DNA from: Leptospira sp. WS58.C1
GTDB taxonomy: Bacteria; Spirochaetota; Leptospiria; Leptospirales; Leptospiraceae
Reading direction: 5' to 3'
Length of the DNA: 64,000 bases
Assembly: GCF_040833995.1 (NCBI RefSeq)
Contig: NZ_CP162137.1
Span: 760,001 to 824,000, forward strand
Shown here: piece after piece, positions 1 through 8,369 of the stretch
Numbering within the stretch: the stretch's first letter is position 1
Layout: the number at the start of each line of letters is the position of its first letter
Notes under the pieces: generated by a model
Seen by the model: only the letters and a program-made list of their open reading frames with translations
The model's database searches: none
What the model was told of the DNA's origin: nothing
Position numbers and translations under genes: made by a program

Positions 1-239
1 TTTTTCTCATATAGAGTCTTTTCGTAATTTGTTGCAGTTCTTTTCAGAACGTCTAAAGTGCGATCGATCTGAGTGTCCGGGATTTCGCATCTTTTCAAAT
101 ACGCGGTCAACAAAGCGGATTCGATATTGGAATTGCTTCGGGATTTCCAGTTTCCTAGGAAAGAATACCCTAACTCTTCCTGGAAAAGGCGAACGATCCT
201 ATCCTGGGTGGTTTTCTCCGATTGTCCGATCTTGTCCAT
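1..239 (-). CDS. hsdR: Type I restriction enzyme R subunit, N-terminus only (cut by window edge)
   Basis: Translating the minus strand from the ATG at 237-239 gives an open frame to the window edge, about 79 residues, beginning MDKIGQSEKTTQDRIVRLFQ and continuing with a LGYSFLGNW segment. This opening is typical of HsdR proteins, in which a short N-terminal segment precedes the PD-(D/E)XK nuclease and the helicase motor. The nuclease and DEAD-box parts lie outside the window. The ATG sits one base after the stop of the preceding nuclease-like gene, so it is the last visible member of the hsdM-hsdS operon and probably translationally coupled. R subunits combine with M and S to translocate DNA and cut unmodified DNA far from the recognition site. 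Whether the gene is intact downstream cannot be seen. Confidence 0.85.
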   Translation of the reverse strand, partial: MDKIGQSEKTTQDRIVRLFQEELGYSFLGNWKSRSNSNIESALLTAYLKRCEIPDTQIDRTLDVLKRTATNYEKTLYEK

Positions 240-240
240 A

Positions 241-1167
241 TTAACTTTTGAGCAACTTGAATTGGATTTGGTAACGATAGAACTCGATATTTTGAGTTAC
301 TGCAAGCGCTCTTTTTATTTTAGGATCATCTTCTAAAGCAATGATAATTCCTTTTACGGTTTGGTTTTCTTCGGCTAATTCTTGTAGGACAAAGCCCATA
401 TAACGTTGGATTTGTCCAACTACAGAGTCACTGGCTCTTCCCTTTTTGAGTTCGACGACCAGGAGTTCTTTTTTATCTTTGCTAATAGCTAAAATATCGA
501 TATTCCCACTATCTACCCGATATTGTTGACCAACAGGTTCTCCTTCATCTTCAAAAATATCATATTCCTTTCCCAGTTCCGTTTGAGTCCAATTGGCTAC
601 TAAAAAATCTTCTAAATGTTTTTCTAATGCGAAAACATTCGGATCCTCTACTGTTTCATCCGTGGAATATAAGGTGGGAAGTTTAGAGCCGACCAAAAAG
701 GATTCGATTTCCGGCGCATAACGAGAAACATCGCTCACAGTTCCGATGGATCCGGAAGAATTTCGCAATTCCTGGCTCATTTCCCTTCGATCTATGACTC
801 TTTGGTACCAATGGACTTTCCTACGATGGGGGAGAATGGCTCCTGGTTCATACCAATAATTTTCCGTTACTTCCCCAATTGCATATCCTCCAAAGCCATT
901 CGGAGAGAGAACGATATCTCCAATCTGGATTCCTTTGGCAATTGTATACAAGGCTCCGCAGGCAAGTCCGGCGGAAACTTTTCCTTTTTCCGGATTGGCT
1001 TTTAGATAAACTGGAATGTATTTCCGATTGAACTCTTTCCAGTTTTCCGGAAGTTTACTTGTCAGATCCTCATAGATATCGAAATCACAGCCGATGAATC
1101 CTTCACGTATACATTGATCTGCATAAATACTCTTTCTTCCCAACATGATACGGATATATTGTTTCAT
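241..1167 (-). CDS. Putative modified-DNA reader fused to NucS-like nuclease, inside type I RM operon
   Basis: 308 residues. The C-terminal half carries a PD-(D/E)XK core of the DUF91/NucS type: E182 in a helix (LEKHLEDFL), D224 in GNIDILA, E239 and K241 in VVELKKG, then QIQRYMG at about 252-258. The N-terminal half (about 60-150) has GDIVLSPN, an IGEV strand and HRRKVHW followed by SQELRNSSGS. This pattern resembles the PUA/EVE-like domain found at the front of several modification-dependent restriction proteins; that match is from memory and less certain than the nuclease call. Its ATG overlaps the hsdS stop by four bases (ATGA), and hsdR begins one base after its stop, so it is embedded in the operon. 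It may be an accessory nuclease protecting against modified phage DNA, or an extra component of the type I complex; the sequence cannot decide. Confidence 0.7.
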   Translation of the reverse strand: MKQYIRIMLGRKSIYADQCIREGFIGCDFDIYEDLTSKLPENWKEFNRKYIPVYLKANPEKGKVSAGLACGALYTIAKGIQIGDIVLSPNGFGGYAIGEVTENYWYEPGAILPHRRKVHWYQRVIDRREMSQELRNSSGSIGTVSDVSRYAPEIESFLVGSKLPTLYSTDETVEDPNVFALEKHLEDFLVANWTQTELGKEYDIFEDEGEPVGQQYRVDSGNIDILAISKDKKELLVVELKKGRASDSVVGQIQRYMGFVLQELAEENQTVKGIIIALEDDPKIKRALAVTQNIEFYRYQIQFKLLKS

Positions 1168-2348
1168 ATCAGGCGAATTTCTCCTGTAAGGAGCTTTTGC
1201 ATCATTCCTTGTTTTATCTGTTTGTATTTGGAGATTTTTTTTTCTAAGACTTCGATTTCGGAATCCATATCGGAGAGGACGGAGGCGATTGCGGTTTGTT
1301 CGGCGAGAGTGGGCGGAAGGGATATTTCCATCTCTGAAATCGTATTCATTTTAATGTACGGAGTGTTTCCAGCATTGACTTCTGTATTGATTCGATTTTT
1401 GAAGTTTGATTCCAAATATATTTTTAAATAAATCGGATTTGCTGTGAAATCGGTTAAAACATAAGTTCTTTGATAAGCGTTGAACTTCCCTTTAAAATAA
1501 TGAATATATCCCACATTAGCGCCATTTCCAGAAATAAGCAAGGCCTCGGTATTAAAAGCGTAGTAATCTATATAATAATATTCTTTCGCGCATGTATAAA
1601 ATCTATATTCGCCAGTTTCTGACATGGCATTTGCGTCTAATTTTCCTGTGGTAATTTTATTGCATACTTCAGCAAGATTTTTTGTTTCCCATTCTCCAGT
1701 AAACCCAGGCAATCTTCGCTTTCCTGTCAGAAGTTCCTGCATTGTTCCAAGTTTGATCTGTCGTTTTTTAGAGAGAAGAGTTTCTAAGCTAGAGATCAGA
1801 GCGTCGGTATCAGAGAGGACTGTGGCAATCGCTTCTTGTTCGGCGAGCTTGGGAGGGAGGGGGATTGGATAATTTTTTAATTTTTGCCCATTGATATTTG
1901 CTTGGCCTACCGCAATACTTAAAACTAACCTACCGTGTTTTTTTGCAGGTTTTGTATTAAGGAAATAATTTAAGTATTCAGCATTAAGTAGGGAATCTGA
2001 AACTTTTATGCGAATTAGATATCCCGCGAAAATTGCGGGACGTTCGCCATTATAAATCGCTGTTTTTCCTACAAGGTCGATTGTATTGGTCCTATTGAAA
2101 AGTACATTGCCTTTATTTAATAAATACTTTTGAATCTCTGTTTCATTGTCTGTGAAGACAAGATTATCCCAATCGATCTTCCCGTCTTGGATATTGCCCA
2201 TTCGCAATACTGGAATTTTACCAACGAATTTCGATTTGGTCGAAGACCCATACTCGATATTATTTATGAGGTTTCCAAGCCTTGCTACCTCCCAATCCTC
2301 TGGAATGATTCCCACTTCAGTCTGCTTATATCCCTCCTTTACTTCCAT
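1164..2348 (-). CDS. hsdS: Type I restriction-modification specificity subunit S
   Basis: 394 residues with the classic two-half layout: target recognition domain 1 (about 15-160), central conserved region, target recognition domain 2 (about 215-340) and a C-terminal conserved region. The conserved regions at 164-213 and 344-393 are internal repeats; I count 32 identities in 50 positions, both starting LPPxLAEQ and ending QxLLTGxxRL. These helices form the dimer arms that bind two M subunits. The two target domains set the bipartite DNA sequence that is methylated. The start overlaps the hsdM stop by 10 bases and the end overlaps the next gene by 4, so the genes are tightly coupled. The near-identical repeats could support recombination that swaps target domains. 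Confidence 0.93.
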   Translation of the reverse strand: MEVKEGYKQTEVGIIPEDWEVARLGNLINNIEYGSSTKSKFVGKIPVLRMGNIQDGKIDWDNLVFTDNETEIQKYLLNKGNVLFNRTNTIDLVGKTAIYNGERPAIFAGYLIRIKVSDSLLNAEYLNYFLNTKPAKKHGRLVLSIAVGQANINGQKLKNYPIPLPPKLAEQEAIATVLSDTDALISSLETLLSKKRQIKLGTMQELLTGKRRLPGFTGEWETKNLAEVCNKITTGKLDANAMSETGEYRFYTCAKEYYYIDYYAFNTEALLISGNGANVGYIHYFKGKFNAYQRTYVLTDFTANPIYLKIYLESNFKNRINTEVNAGNTPYIKMNTISEMEISLPPTLAEQTAIASVLSDMDSEIEVLEKKISKYKQIKQGMMQKLLTGEIRLI

Positions 2349-4744
2349 ACAAACCCCATTTTCTCTAGATGAGAATTCACTTTAGATTCTAAGGATTCCA
2401 CTTCTGATTGGATTTCTTTCACAGTAGTTTCATAACGTTCTGCGAGTTCTTGGATGCGTCCGGTAAGTCTTTGGCTGATTCGATTTTGTTCAGACTGGAT
2501 GTCTTCGGAGAGTTGTCTGAACCATTTTTCTTCCACTACCAAGGTTTTGATTTCTTCGATTTTTAAGGATTTGTACTTTGCTAAGATCTTGGTTTCTAAT
2601 TCTTTTTCTGCATTTTTGATTTTACGATTGGTTTCACTTTCTTTCTCCGCATACTGCAAATAGGTTTCTATCGCTTGTTTTTCTTCCTTTGCATCCGGAT
2701 CTGACTGTATCGTTTTAAGTCGGGCTAGGGCGAGTTTAGCAGAAAGACTGTCTTTCTCAGACTTGCATTCTGCCAATAGGCCTTCTTCACCACCATGTTC
2801 TTCTTCCAGTTCTTCCAATTTTTGAACCAAAGTATCGCGTTCTGACTCCAAAGTTTCTATTTGGTTAAGTCCTTCTTGAAAAAAGATTCGGCCTATAATC
2901 GATTTTGGGATAAGCTTTCCATCCTGACGGAGGATTTTACCCTTCTTGTCTAACTCGGTTTCTATTTCGCTGCCGACCTTCCAGCCATCTTCTACAATGA
3001 GATACACGTCATCCTGCATGGATTCCAACCAATGAGTCATTAGGTGTTGGTAAACATCATATTTATCGAGTAAAGGAATGGAGCTAAAAGCTTCTAAAAG
3101 AGATTCGGAAAGTTCTTGGATAAAGAGTTTCGGTTTTGTGGTCTTCCCGATTGATTTGCAGAATTCCAGATGCTCTTCTTTCCATTTGGAAAAGATTGTT
3201 CCCACTCGTTTCCCGTACGCCAAAAATTCAGGATTTGCGAAAATCGTTTTTTTGATTTCTTCCTTCGGAATCTTTAATTTCATATACCCTTTTCGGTCTT
3301 TTGCAAATAACGAAGAAGAGAGTCCGGGACAAATTTCCCAATAAGAATGTAAAGCATCTATATCCGATTTTGGGATTCCTCCTTGGAGATGTGCTTCTAT
3401 ATCTTGGATGTCTTCTTCTTCCTGGCTATCAATGTATCTTGGGATATTTAAATTGTATTCCTTCTCTTGGATTTCGGATATGGGAACCCTTCTGCTGTAT
3501 TTGGGGAGTTCGATCTGTTTATTAAAAATATCTACAATCTTGTGGATGTCTTGTTCCCGGAGTCGGTTTTTATTTCCGTCTTTAATAAATCCTTTGGAGG
3601 CATCAATGATAAAGAGTTCCTGTCTTGTTTCGGCTTTCTCTTTATCGATGACTAAGATGCAGGCAGGGATTCCTGTTCCGTAAAATAAGTTAGCTGGAAG
3701 CCCGATAATTCCTTTGATATATCCTTTTTGGATCAGATTTTTTCGAATCTCCGCTTCTGTATTTCCTCTGAATAGAACTCCATGCGGAAGAATGATTGCT
3801 CCTTTTCCTGTACTTTTCAAAGACCGGATGGCATGGAGTAAAAATGCAAAGTCTCCGTTTTTGGAAGGAGGAGTTCCAAAGTTTTTGAATCTTTCATACG
3901 GATCATTAACGGGATCTACTCCATTACTCCAAGACTTAAAGGAAAAAGGTGGATTGGATACAAAATAGTCGAATTGTTTTAAAGAACCTTTATCGGATAA
4001 AAAAAGCGGATTAGAAAGTGTGTTCCCTTGTCTGATTAGAGCAGATGGATTGTCATGAAGAATCATATTCATCCGAGCTAACGCAGCGGTCGCGACATCC
4101 ATTTCTTGGCCATATAATGTGAGTTTTTTTCCTGCTTCATCGGCAACCTTTAGAAGTAAAGAACCGGACCCGGCAGTCGGATCATACGCAGTAATATCGG
4201 AACGATTGCTGGCGGAAACTCCGATTACTTTGGCCATAATGCGACTCACTTCGGAAGGAGTATAGAACTGGCCCTTGCTCTTTCCACTCTCCGTAGCAAA
4301 ATGGCGCATCAGATATTCGTAGGCATCCCCTAGGATATCGTCCCCATCCGCTCGATTATTAGAAAAATTTAAATCTGGATTTTCGAAAATACCGATTAGA
4401 TTGGTAAGTTTATCTACCATATCTTGTCCGCTTCCCAGTTTATTTACATCATTAAAATCTGGAAAATCGGAGATTTGATTAGCTTCTCCAATTGGACCAA
4501 GGATTTTTTTATTGATATCATCTCCAATGGTCTTTTTGCCTTTGAGCGCGATCATATCCTGAAAACTCGCTCCTTTTGGAATAACAATAGGAGAGAATTT
4601 TTCGCCCGAATATCGGTCACTGATGTATTTGACGAAAAGCATTACAAGAACGTAATCCTTGTATTGGGAGGCATCCATTCCTCCTCTTAATTCGTCGCAG
4701 CTTGCCCAAAGAGATGAATATAATTCCGATTTTTTAATTGCCAT
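2339..4744 (-). CDS. hsdM: Type I restriction-modification DNA adenine methyltransferase subunit M
   Basis: 801 residues. An N-terminal HsdM helical domain (about 5-150) is followed by GQFYTPSEV (158-166), the SAM-binding motif I DPTAGSG (188-194) and the catalytic NPPF (264-267) of N6-adenine methyltransferases. With HsdS it methylates the host recognition site; with HsdR it forms the restriction complex. The protein is much longer than the roughly 500-residue minimal M subunits: from about 620 to the end it is charged, Glu/Lys-rich and strongly coiled-coil-like, and this tail may contact S or R. It is the first gene of the operon; the ATG at 4742-4744 is followed upstream by a 287-base divergent spacer shared with the toxin-antitoxin module. 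Confidence 0.95.
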   Translation of the reverse strand: MAIKKSELYSSLWASCDELRGGMDASQYKDYVLVMLFVKYISDRYSGEKFSPIVIPKGASFQDMIALKGKKTIGDDINKKILGPIGEANQISDFPDFNDVNKLGSGQDMVDKLTNLIGIFENPDLNFSNNRADGDDILGDAYEYLMRHFATESGKSKGQFYTPSEVSRIMAKVIGVSASNRSDITAYDPTAGSGSLLLKVADEAGKKLTLYGQEMDVATAALARMNMILHDNPSALIRQGNTLSNPLFLSDKGSLKQFDYFVSNPPFSFKSWSNGVDPVNDPYERFKNFGTPPSKNGDFAFLLHAIRSLKSTGKGAIILPHGVLFRGNTEAEIRKNLIQKGYIKGIIGLPANLFYGTGIPACILVIDKEKAETRQELFIIDASKGFIKDGNKNRLREQDIHKIVDIFNKQIELPKYSRRVPISEIQEKEYNLNIPRYIDSQEEEDIQDIEAHLQGGIPKSDIDALHSYWEICPGLSSSLFAKDRKGYMKLKIPKEEIKKTIFANPEFLAYGKRVGTIFSKWKEEHLEFCKSIGKTTKPKLFIQELSESLLEAFSSIPLLDKYDVYQHLMTHWLESMQDDVYLIVEDGWKVGSEIETELDKKGKILRQDGKLIPKSIIGRIFFQEGLNQIETLESERDTLVQKLEELEEEHGGEEGLLAECKSEKDSLSAKLALARLKTIQSDPDAKEEKQAIETYLQYAEKESETNRKIKNAEKELETKILAKYKSLKIEEIKTLVVEEKWFRQLSEDIQSEQNRISQRLTGRIQELAERYETTVKEIQSEVESLESKVNSHLEKMGFVWK

Positions 4745-5005
4745 AAGCCTGAGCTTCGATTCCTGAGAGTTTCTTTCTATAATAGTTATAATTTCTTCAT
4801 ACGATACATCCGCAAGGCTTTATTAAGTTTTCCTTACAAAGCATTTTGTCTGTTGATGGTTTATACAATTTAGCATTATCAGCCCTCTCTGGACAAATTT
4901 CTGAATGCAGATTCCGGAATTCGTACAGGTAAAATTAGGGACAAGAATACAGGGTATTTTGCAATCTTGACATAATTCAGGGAAAACCCTCCTTGAAAAT
5001 GCTTG

Positions 5006-5021
5006 TTTACCTATAGGTAAA
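5006..5021. promoter_or_regulatory. 16-bp perfect palindrome, likely antitoxin operator
   Basis: TTTACCTATAGGTAAA reads the same on both strands and ends ten bases before the GTG start of the HigB-like toxin. A partial copy, TACAGGTAAA, lies at 4924-4933. Antitoxins with an XRE helix-turn-helix usually repress their own operon through such palindromes, so this is the best candidate operator. A TTGAAA at 4993-4998 could serve as a -35 element, which would put the palindrome over the -10 region. No stronger promoter was found here. Confidence 0.6.
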
Positions 5022-5031
5022 GTCCAAGATT

Positions 5032-5475
5032 GTGGAATCCGAGAATAGAAAAGAACATGGCGGCTGGCTAATCCAGAAGGGTAGCAAGTTTTGTATTATT
5101 GCTGCTTTAACAGAGTCGGGAAATTCTTCATTCTTTGAGTATTTTAAGGTGCTAAAGGCTGGTTTTATTAATGGAGCGTTGACTTCCGCAGAGAAAACGA
5201 ATTTTTCAAAACTGGACCATTTCTTTCGCCGTTTCTCGGAAACCGGGCCTTGGGGAAATGAAACACAGCTTAAGTATTTGGAAGGTGATATTTTTGAATT
5301 TAAGGTAAAGGAGACGGGTTTACGGGTTACTTTTTTCTACGATCCGCAAATCAGAGGTGTGATCGTTTTGACTCACCACTTCATAAAGAAGAGTCAGAGA
5401 ACAAGAAAAGAAGAAATAGAAAGAGCCAATCTGATTAAGAATTCTTTCATTAAAGGAAGGAAAATTGATGAGTGA
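5032..5475 (+). CDS. higB: HigB/RelE-like toxin (Gp49 family) of a toxin-antitoxin-chaperone module
   Basis: 147 residues from a GTG start; no other in-frame start precedes the conserved region and no good ribosome site is visible, so the exact start is uncertain. The body fits the phage Gp49/HigB group of RelE-fold ribosome-dependent mRNA interferases: a strand-helix start (SSFFEYFKVLKAG), a GDIFEFKVKETGLRVTFFY strand segment, then LTHHFIKKSQRTRKEEIERA. The Lys/Arg-rich C-terminal stretch fits RNA binding. The stop codon lies within the first codons of the antitoxin gene, so the two are coupled. By analogy with characterised HigB toxins it would cleave translated mRNA and arrest growth when the antitoxin is lost. 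Activity here is inferred only. Confidence 0.8.
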   Translation: MESENRKEHGGWLIQKGSKFCIIAALTESGNSSFFEYFKVLKAGFINGALTSAEKTNFSKLDHFFRRFSETGPWGNETQLKYLEGDIFEFKVKETGLRVTFFYDPQIRGVIVLTHHFIKKSQRTRKEEIERANLIKNSFIKGRKIDE

Positions 5476-5938
5476 ACATTATGATTTTTTAACGTTAGGT
5501 CTTGAGGAACAGGCATTAGATAAACTGGCGTTAATGCGTATCGAGACGGATGCAGTAATGAAGACAGCAGATTTGATCTCTAACGCAATGCAAGGGATTG
5601 GGATCAATCAAAAGGAACTTGCAGAACGTTTACAGGTAACTCCAGGTTATATTTCTCGGCTTCTCGGAGGATCGGAAAATGTGACCGTAAAACAAGTCGC
5701 CAAAGTTTTGTATGCATTGGGAAAACGTTACGTGCAGGAAAGTTGTCCGCTTGGTTTTGCTTATTTCCGTGACTACGTTCGGTACGAAACCGTACGCCAA
5801 AATTCCGAGCGTGAAACAAACGTTCATCATAAGCCGAATTTAGGCTGGGCAGAATTTTTCTCCGAAAAGGAAAAGGATCTCACTAGATCCGTAAGCGAGA
5901 AGAAAGTTTGGACGAATAAATTATATGAGTCAGCCTAA
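5468..5938 (+). CDS. higA: HigA-like XRE-family antitoxin with C-terminal tail
   Basis: 156 residues from the ATG at 5468; a TTG three bases upstream is in frame, but the AAGGAAGG at 5453-5460 is better spaced for the ATG. Residues about 37-90 form an XRE helix-turn-helix (GINQKELAERLQVTPGYISR), expected to bind the palindrome upstream of the operon. Unlike a minimal HigA, about 65 residues follow the DNA-binding domain. In toxin-antitoxin-chaperone systems such a tail is the chaperone addiction region that makes antitoxin folding depend on a SecB-like protein. The next gene is indeed SecB-like, which supports that reading. It overlaps the toxin by 8 bases and the chaperone by 14. Confidence 0.85.
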   Translation: MSEHYDFLTLGLEEQALDKLALMRIETDAVMKTADLISNAMQGIGINQKELAERLQVTPGYISRLLGGSENVTVKQVAKVLYALGKRYVQESCPLGFAYFRDYVRYETVRQNSERETNVHHKPNLGWAEFFSEKEKDLTRSVSEKKVWTNKLYESA

Positions 5939-6350
5939 TATTGAAACGAAGGAAATCCAACTTCGGAATATCGTATTGACAGTTTGCGAATTTTCCAGGA
6001 CTCCCGTGTTACCGGAAGGCGAATCGATCGCTTATGAGCCGATCATTTCCGATGAGATAAATAATGATAAAACCGTTTTAGCCAAACATTTAGGAATTCT
6101 TGTAAGTTCAAAAAACGAGAGCCTTCGTTGTTTTGTGGAATATGTTGCCGTATACGATTTAAAAGAGTCCGACAAGATGGATTTGGAGAAATTTATCAAA
6201 TACAATTCGATAGTTCCAATTTTACCGTATGTTAGGGAAACTATACAATCTTTATTGCAAAAGGGAGGGGTCCATGCTCCTCCTCTACCTTTATTTAATG
6301 TCTTCGAATTAGTAGATTCCTTAGAAAAGAAAACTGGAATGGAAAAATAG
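5925..6350 (+). CDS. SecB-like chaperone of the toxin-antitoxin module
   Basis: 141 residues, close to the size of SecB. The middle has alternating strands ending in LRCFVEYVAVYDL, and the C-terminal third contains IVPILPYVRETIQSLLQKGG (about 96-115) followed by a Pro-rich LPLFNVFEL, matching the SecB pattern of a PYAR helix followed by a GGFP-type loop. It overlaps the antitoxin gene by 14 bases, giving a toxin-antitoxin-chaperone order like the HigBA1/SecB-like locus of Mycobacterium tuberculosis. It probably binds and protects the antitoxin tail. A role in general protein export is less likely because the gene sits inside the toxin-antitoxin operon. Confidence 0.75.
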   Translation: MSQPNIETKEIQLRNIVLTVCEFSRTPVLPEGESIAYEPIISDEINNDKTVLAKHLGILVSSKNESLRCFVEYVAVYDLKESDKMDLEKFIKYNSIVPILPYVRETIQSLLQKGGVHAPPLPLFNVFELVDSLEKKTGMEK

Positions 6351-6923
6351 TATTCACTTATTTTTTATCAGACCCATGAAAGTTTTAGACACTGCTCCCT
6401 TTCACGAGGAATAATTATTCTCCAAAACCCCTGTCCTTATTTAACTTTAACTCCGTAAACTTAAATATTCTTTTTGCTTATTTAAGCTTCTTTAAGATAA
6501 TTACTCGTCTTAAGTGGAACCCGAAAAATAAGACGTTTTGCAGGATGTGAATTCCTTAATGGGGGATCTGAAAATTTCCTTCATAATGAAAATACGGCCC
6601 TGCCTCACTTACACGGTCGTTAACTCGCTCCTAGTGTCGCAGCGTTAGGGATACGCAGGACGCGTAAGCGGACCACGCAGCCGAAGGCGAGTAGGCCGAA
6701 GCGAAGCGTAGTCCGTAGTAGCCCGGCCCGCGAGTTTTCAATAAAAGTGCTATTATTGGTGTTTTTACTCGCGGGAACGCCCAGCAGATAACTCCCATAT
6801 ATTGGAATTTATTAAAATGCCAAGCTGAACGAAGGTGCAAACTTCGGCTTTTTGGTCGTAAGGTGCAAAATGTTTTGTCTTTTTCGGCGAGAGTAATGAG
6901 TATGATCGGCACAGGCTATATTT
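6351..6923. other. 573-base gap: AT-rich spacer, possible weak terminator and a GC-rich repeat
   Basis: No convincing coding region. The first part is AT-rich. A weak hairpin (CGTCTTA at 6506-6512 with TAAGACG at 6529-6535, followed by TTTT) could end the toxin-antitoxin operon. The GC-rich repeat copy at 6642-6782 takes up the middle; the open frame crossing it is a by-product of its composition. The last 140 bases lead into the MATE gene without a clear promoter match. Confidence 0.5.
6642..6782. repeat. GC-rich structured repeat, family A, copy 1
   Basis: About 141 bases, far richer in GC than the flanks, matching a second copy at 15277-15421 in the same orientation. Both start GCGTTAGGGATACG, share GCCGAAG and AGTAGCCCGGCCCGCGAG, and end in CTCGCGGG followed by AACGCCC. 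CCCGCGAG and CTCGCGGG pair as a hairpin stem; the loop differs between copies but keeps internal complementarity (CAATAA/TTATTG here). It sits between the toxin-antitoxin module and the MATE gene. Confidence 0.75.
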
Positions 6924-8348
6924 ATGGAAGCGATACAAAAAGATCCAAAGTTAGAATCTAAAGGGACGTCCCTTTGGGGGGAATTAAGAAAAGCGCTTAC
7001 GGGAACGGAAGCGGATTACACCCAAATTTCACTCGGCAAGGCCGTTTTTTTACTCTCCGTTCCGATGGTTTTGGAATTGGTCATGGAGTCGGCGTTTGCT
7101 GTCGTTGATATTTATTTTGTCGGCGCCTTAGGTCCTTCGGCCGTTGCTGCGGTCGGGCTTACGGAGACGTATTTGTTTCTTCTTTATTCCCTCGCCATCG
7201 GTTTATCCACTGCCGTGACTGCGATCATTGCAAGAAGGATCGGAGAAGGGGATAAGGAGCAAGCAGGGATCGCAGCAGTTCAATCCGTTTTTCTTTCGAT
7301 TCTTGTTTCCTTACCGTTTGCGATCTTCGGAGTTTGGTTTGCAAAAGATCTTCTTTTACTCATGGGTGGTGATCCTTGGGTTGTCGAGCATGGATCTCGT
7401 TACACTCAGTGGATCTTTGGCGGAAATATCGTAATCATGCTTTTGTTCGGTCTCAATGCGGTTTTTAGAGGCGCTGGAGACGCGGCGATCGCAATGAGAG
7501 TTTTATGGATTTCTAATGGTCTCAATATGATCCTGGATCCGATCTTTATCTTCGGCTTCGGTCCAGTCCCGGCAATGGGTATCGAAGGTGCCGCAATTGC
7601 TACGAATATCGGTCGAGGGGTCGGAGTTCTTGTCCAATTCTATCTGCTTCTGAAAGGTGGTAAACATATTCGAGTGCTTCGTTCCCAGATCAGTATTCAC
7701 TGGAAGATCATCTCGGATATCGTTCGCACTTCCTTAGGTGGGATCGGACAAACGATTATCGGAATGACCTCATGGATCTTTCTTGTGAGGATTATTTCTG
7801 AATTCGGAAGCGAAGCGGTGGCTGGAGCAACGATCGCTCTTCGGATCATGATGTTTACTCTGATGCCTTCTTGGGGAATGTCGAACGCGGTTGCGACTCT
7901 TGTCGGTCAGAATTTAGGGGCAGGGAGGCCGGATCGCGCGGAGCGATCCGTTTGGATTGTTGGAGTATGGAATATGGTCTTTCTGATCGGAGTTTCCATC
8001 TGTTATTTTATTTTCAGAGAATCTCTTATGTCGATCTTTACCGAAGATGCAAAAGTGATCTCTATCGGTTCCGAGTGGTTGGGGATCGTTTCCTTTTCCT
8101 ATTTTGTATATGCTTGGTGGATGGTCAGCGTTCAGGCCTTTAACGGAGCGGGAGATACTACTACTCCTACGTTAATTAATCTTGTATTCTTTTGGATATT
8201 GCAAATTCCTTTTGCTTACGTTTTAGCGAAGGTTCTTTCGTACGGATATTCCGGAGTTTTTTGGGCAAGTATGATTACGGAAACTTCCGTAGGATTGTTT
8301 ACTCTTTGGTTATTCAGAAAAGGCGGATGGAAGACTACGAAGGTTTGA
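6924..8348 (+). CDS. MATE family multidrug/Na+ antiporter
   Basis: 474 residues, the usual MATE length, with about twelve hydrophobic segments after a polar N-terminus of some 45 residues. Family features include the SVPMVLELVMESAFAVVDIY opening helix, a paired LTETYLFLLYSLAIGLSTAV segment and the mid-protein NAVFRGAGDA loop, mirrored in the second half by QAFNGAGDTTTPT. These proteins export cationic drugs and toxic compounds across the inner membrane using Na+ or H+ gradients. The ATG at 6924 has no strong ribosome site. The gene is alone on its strand, so the substrate cannot be guessed. Confidence 0.92.
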   Translation: MEAIQKDPKLESKGTSLWGELRKALTGTEADYTQISLGKAVFLLSVPMVLELVMESAFAVVDIYFVGALGPSAVAAVGLTETYLFLLYSLAIGLSTAVTAIIARRIGEGDKEQAGIAAVQSVFLSILVSLPFAIFGVWFAKDLLLLMGGDPWVVEHGSRYTQWIFGGNIVIMLLFGLNAVFRGAGDAAIAMRVLWISNGLNMILDPIFIFGFGPVPAMGIEGAAIATNIGRGVGVLVQFYLLLKGGKHIRVLRSQISIHWKIISDIVRTSLGGIGQTIIGMTSWIFLVRIISEFGSEAVAGATIALRIMMFTLMPSWGMSNAVATLVGQNLGAGRPDRAERSVWIVGVWNMVFLIGVSICYFIFRESLMSIFTEDAKVISIGSEWLGIVSFSYFVYAWWMVSVQAFNGAGDTTTPTLINLVFFWILQIPFAYVLAKVLSYGYSGVFWASMITETSVGLFTLWLFRKGGWKTTKV

Positions 8349-8369
8349 ATTTCGCCTTCGCTTGGAGAG

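Noticed and set aside
6631..6912. 93-residue minus-strand frame across the first GC-rich repeat
   Set aside because: Coding potential comes from the repeat, and the matching frame in the second copy is not conserved.
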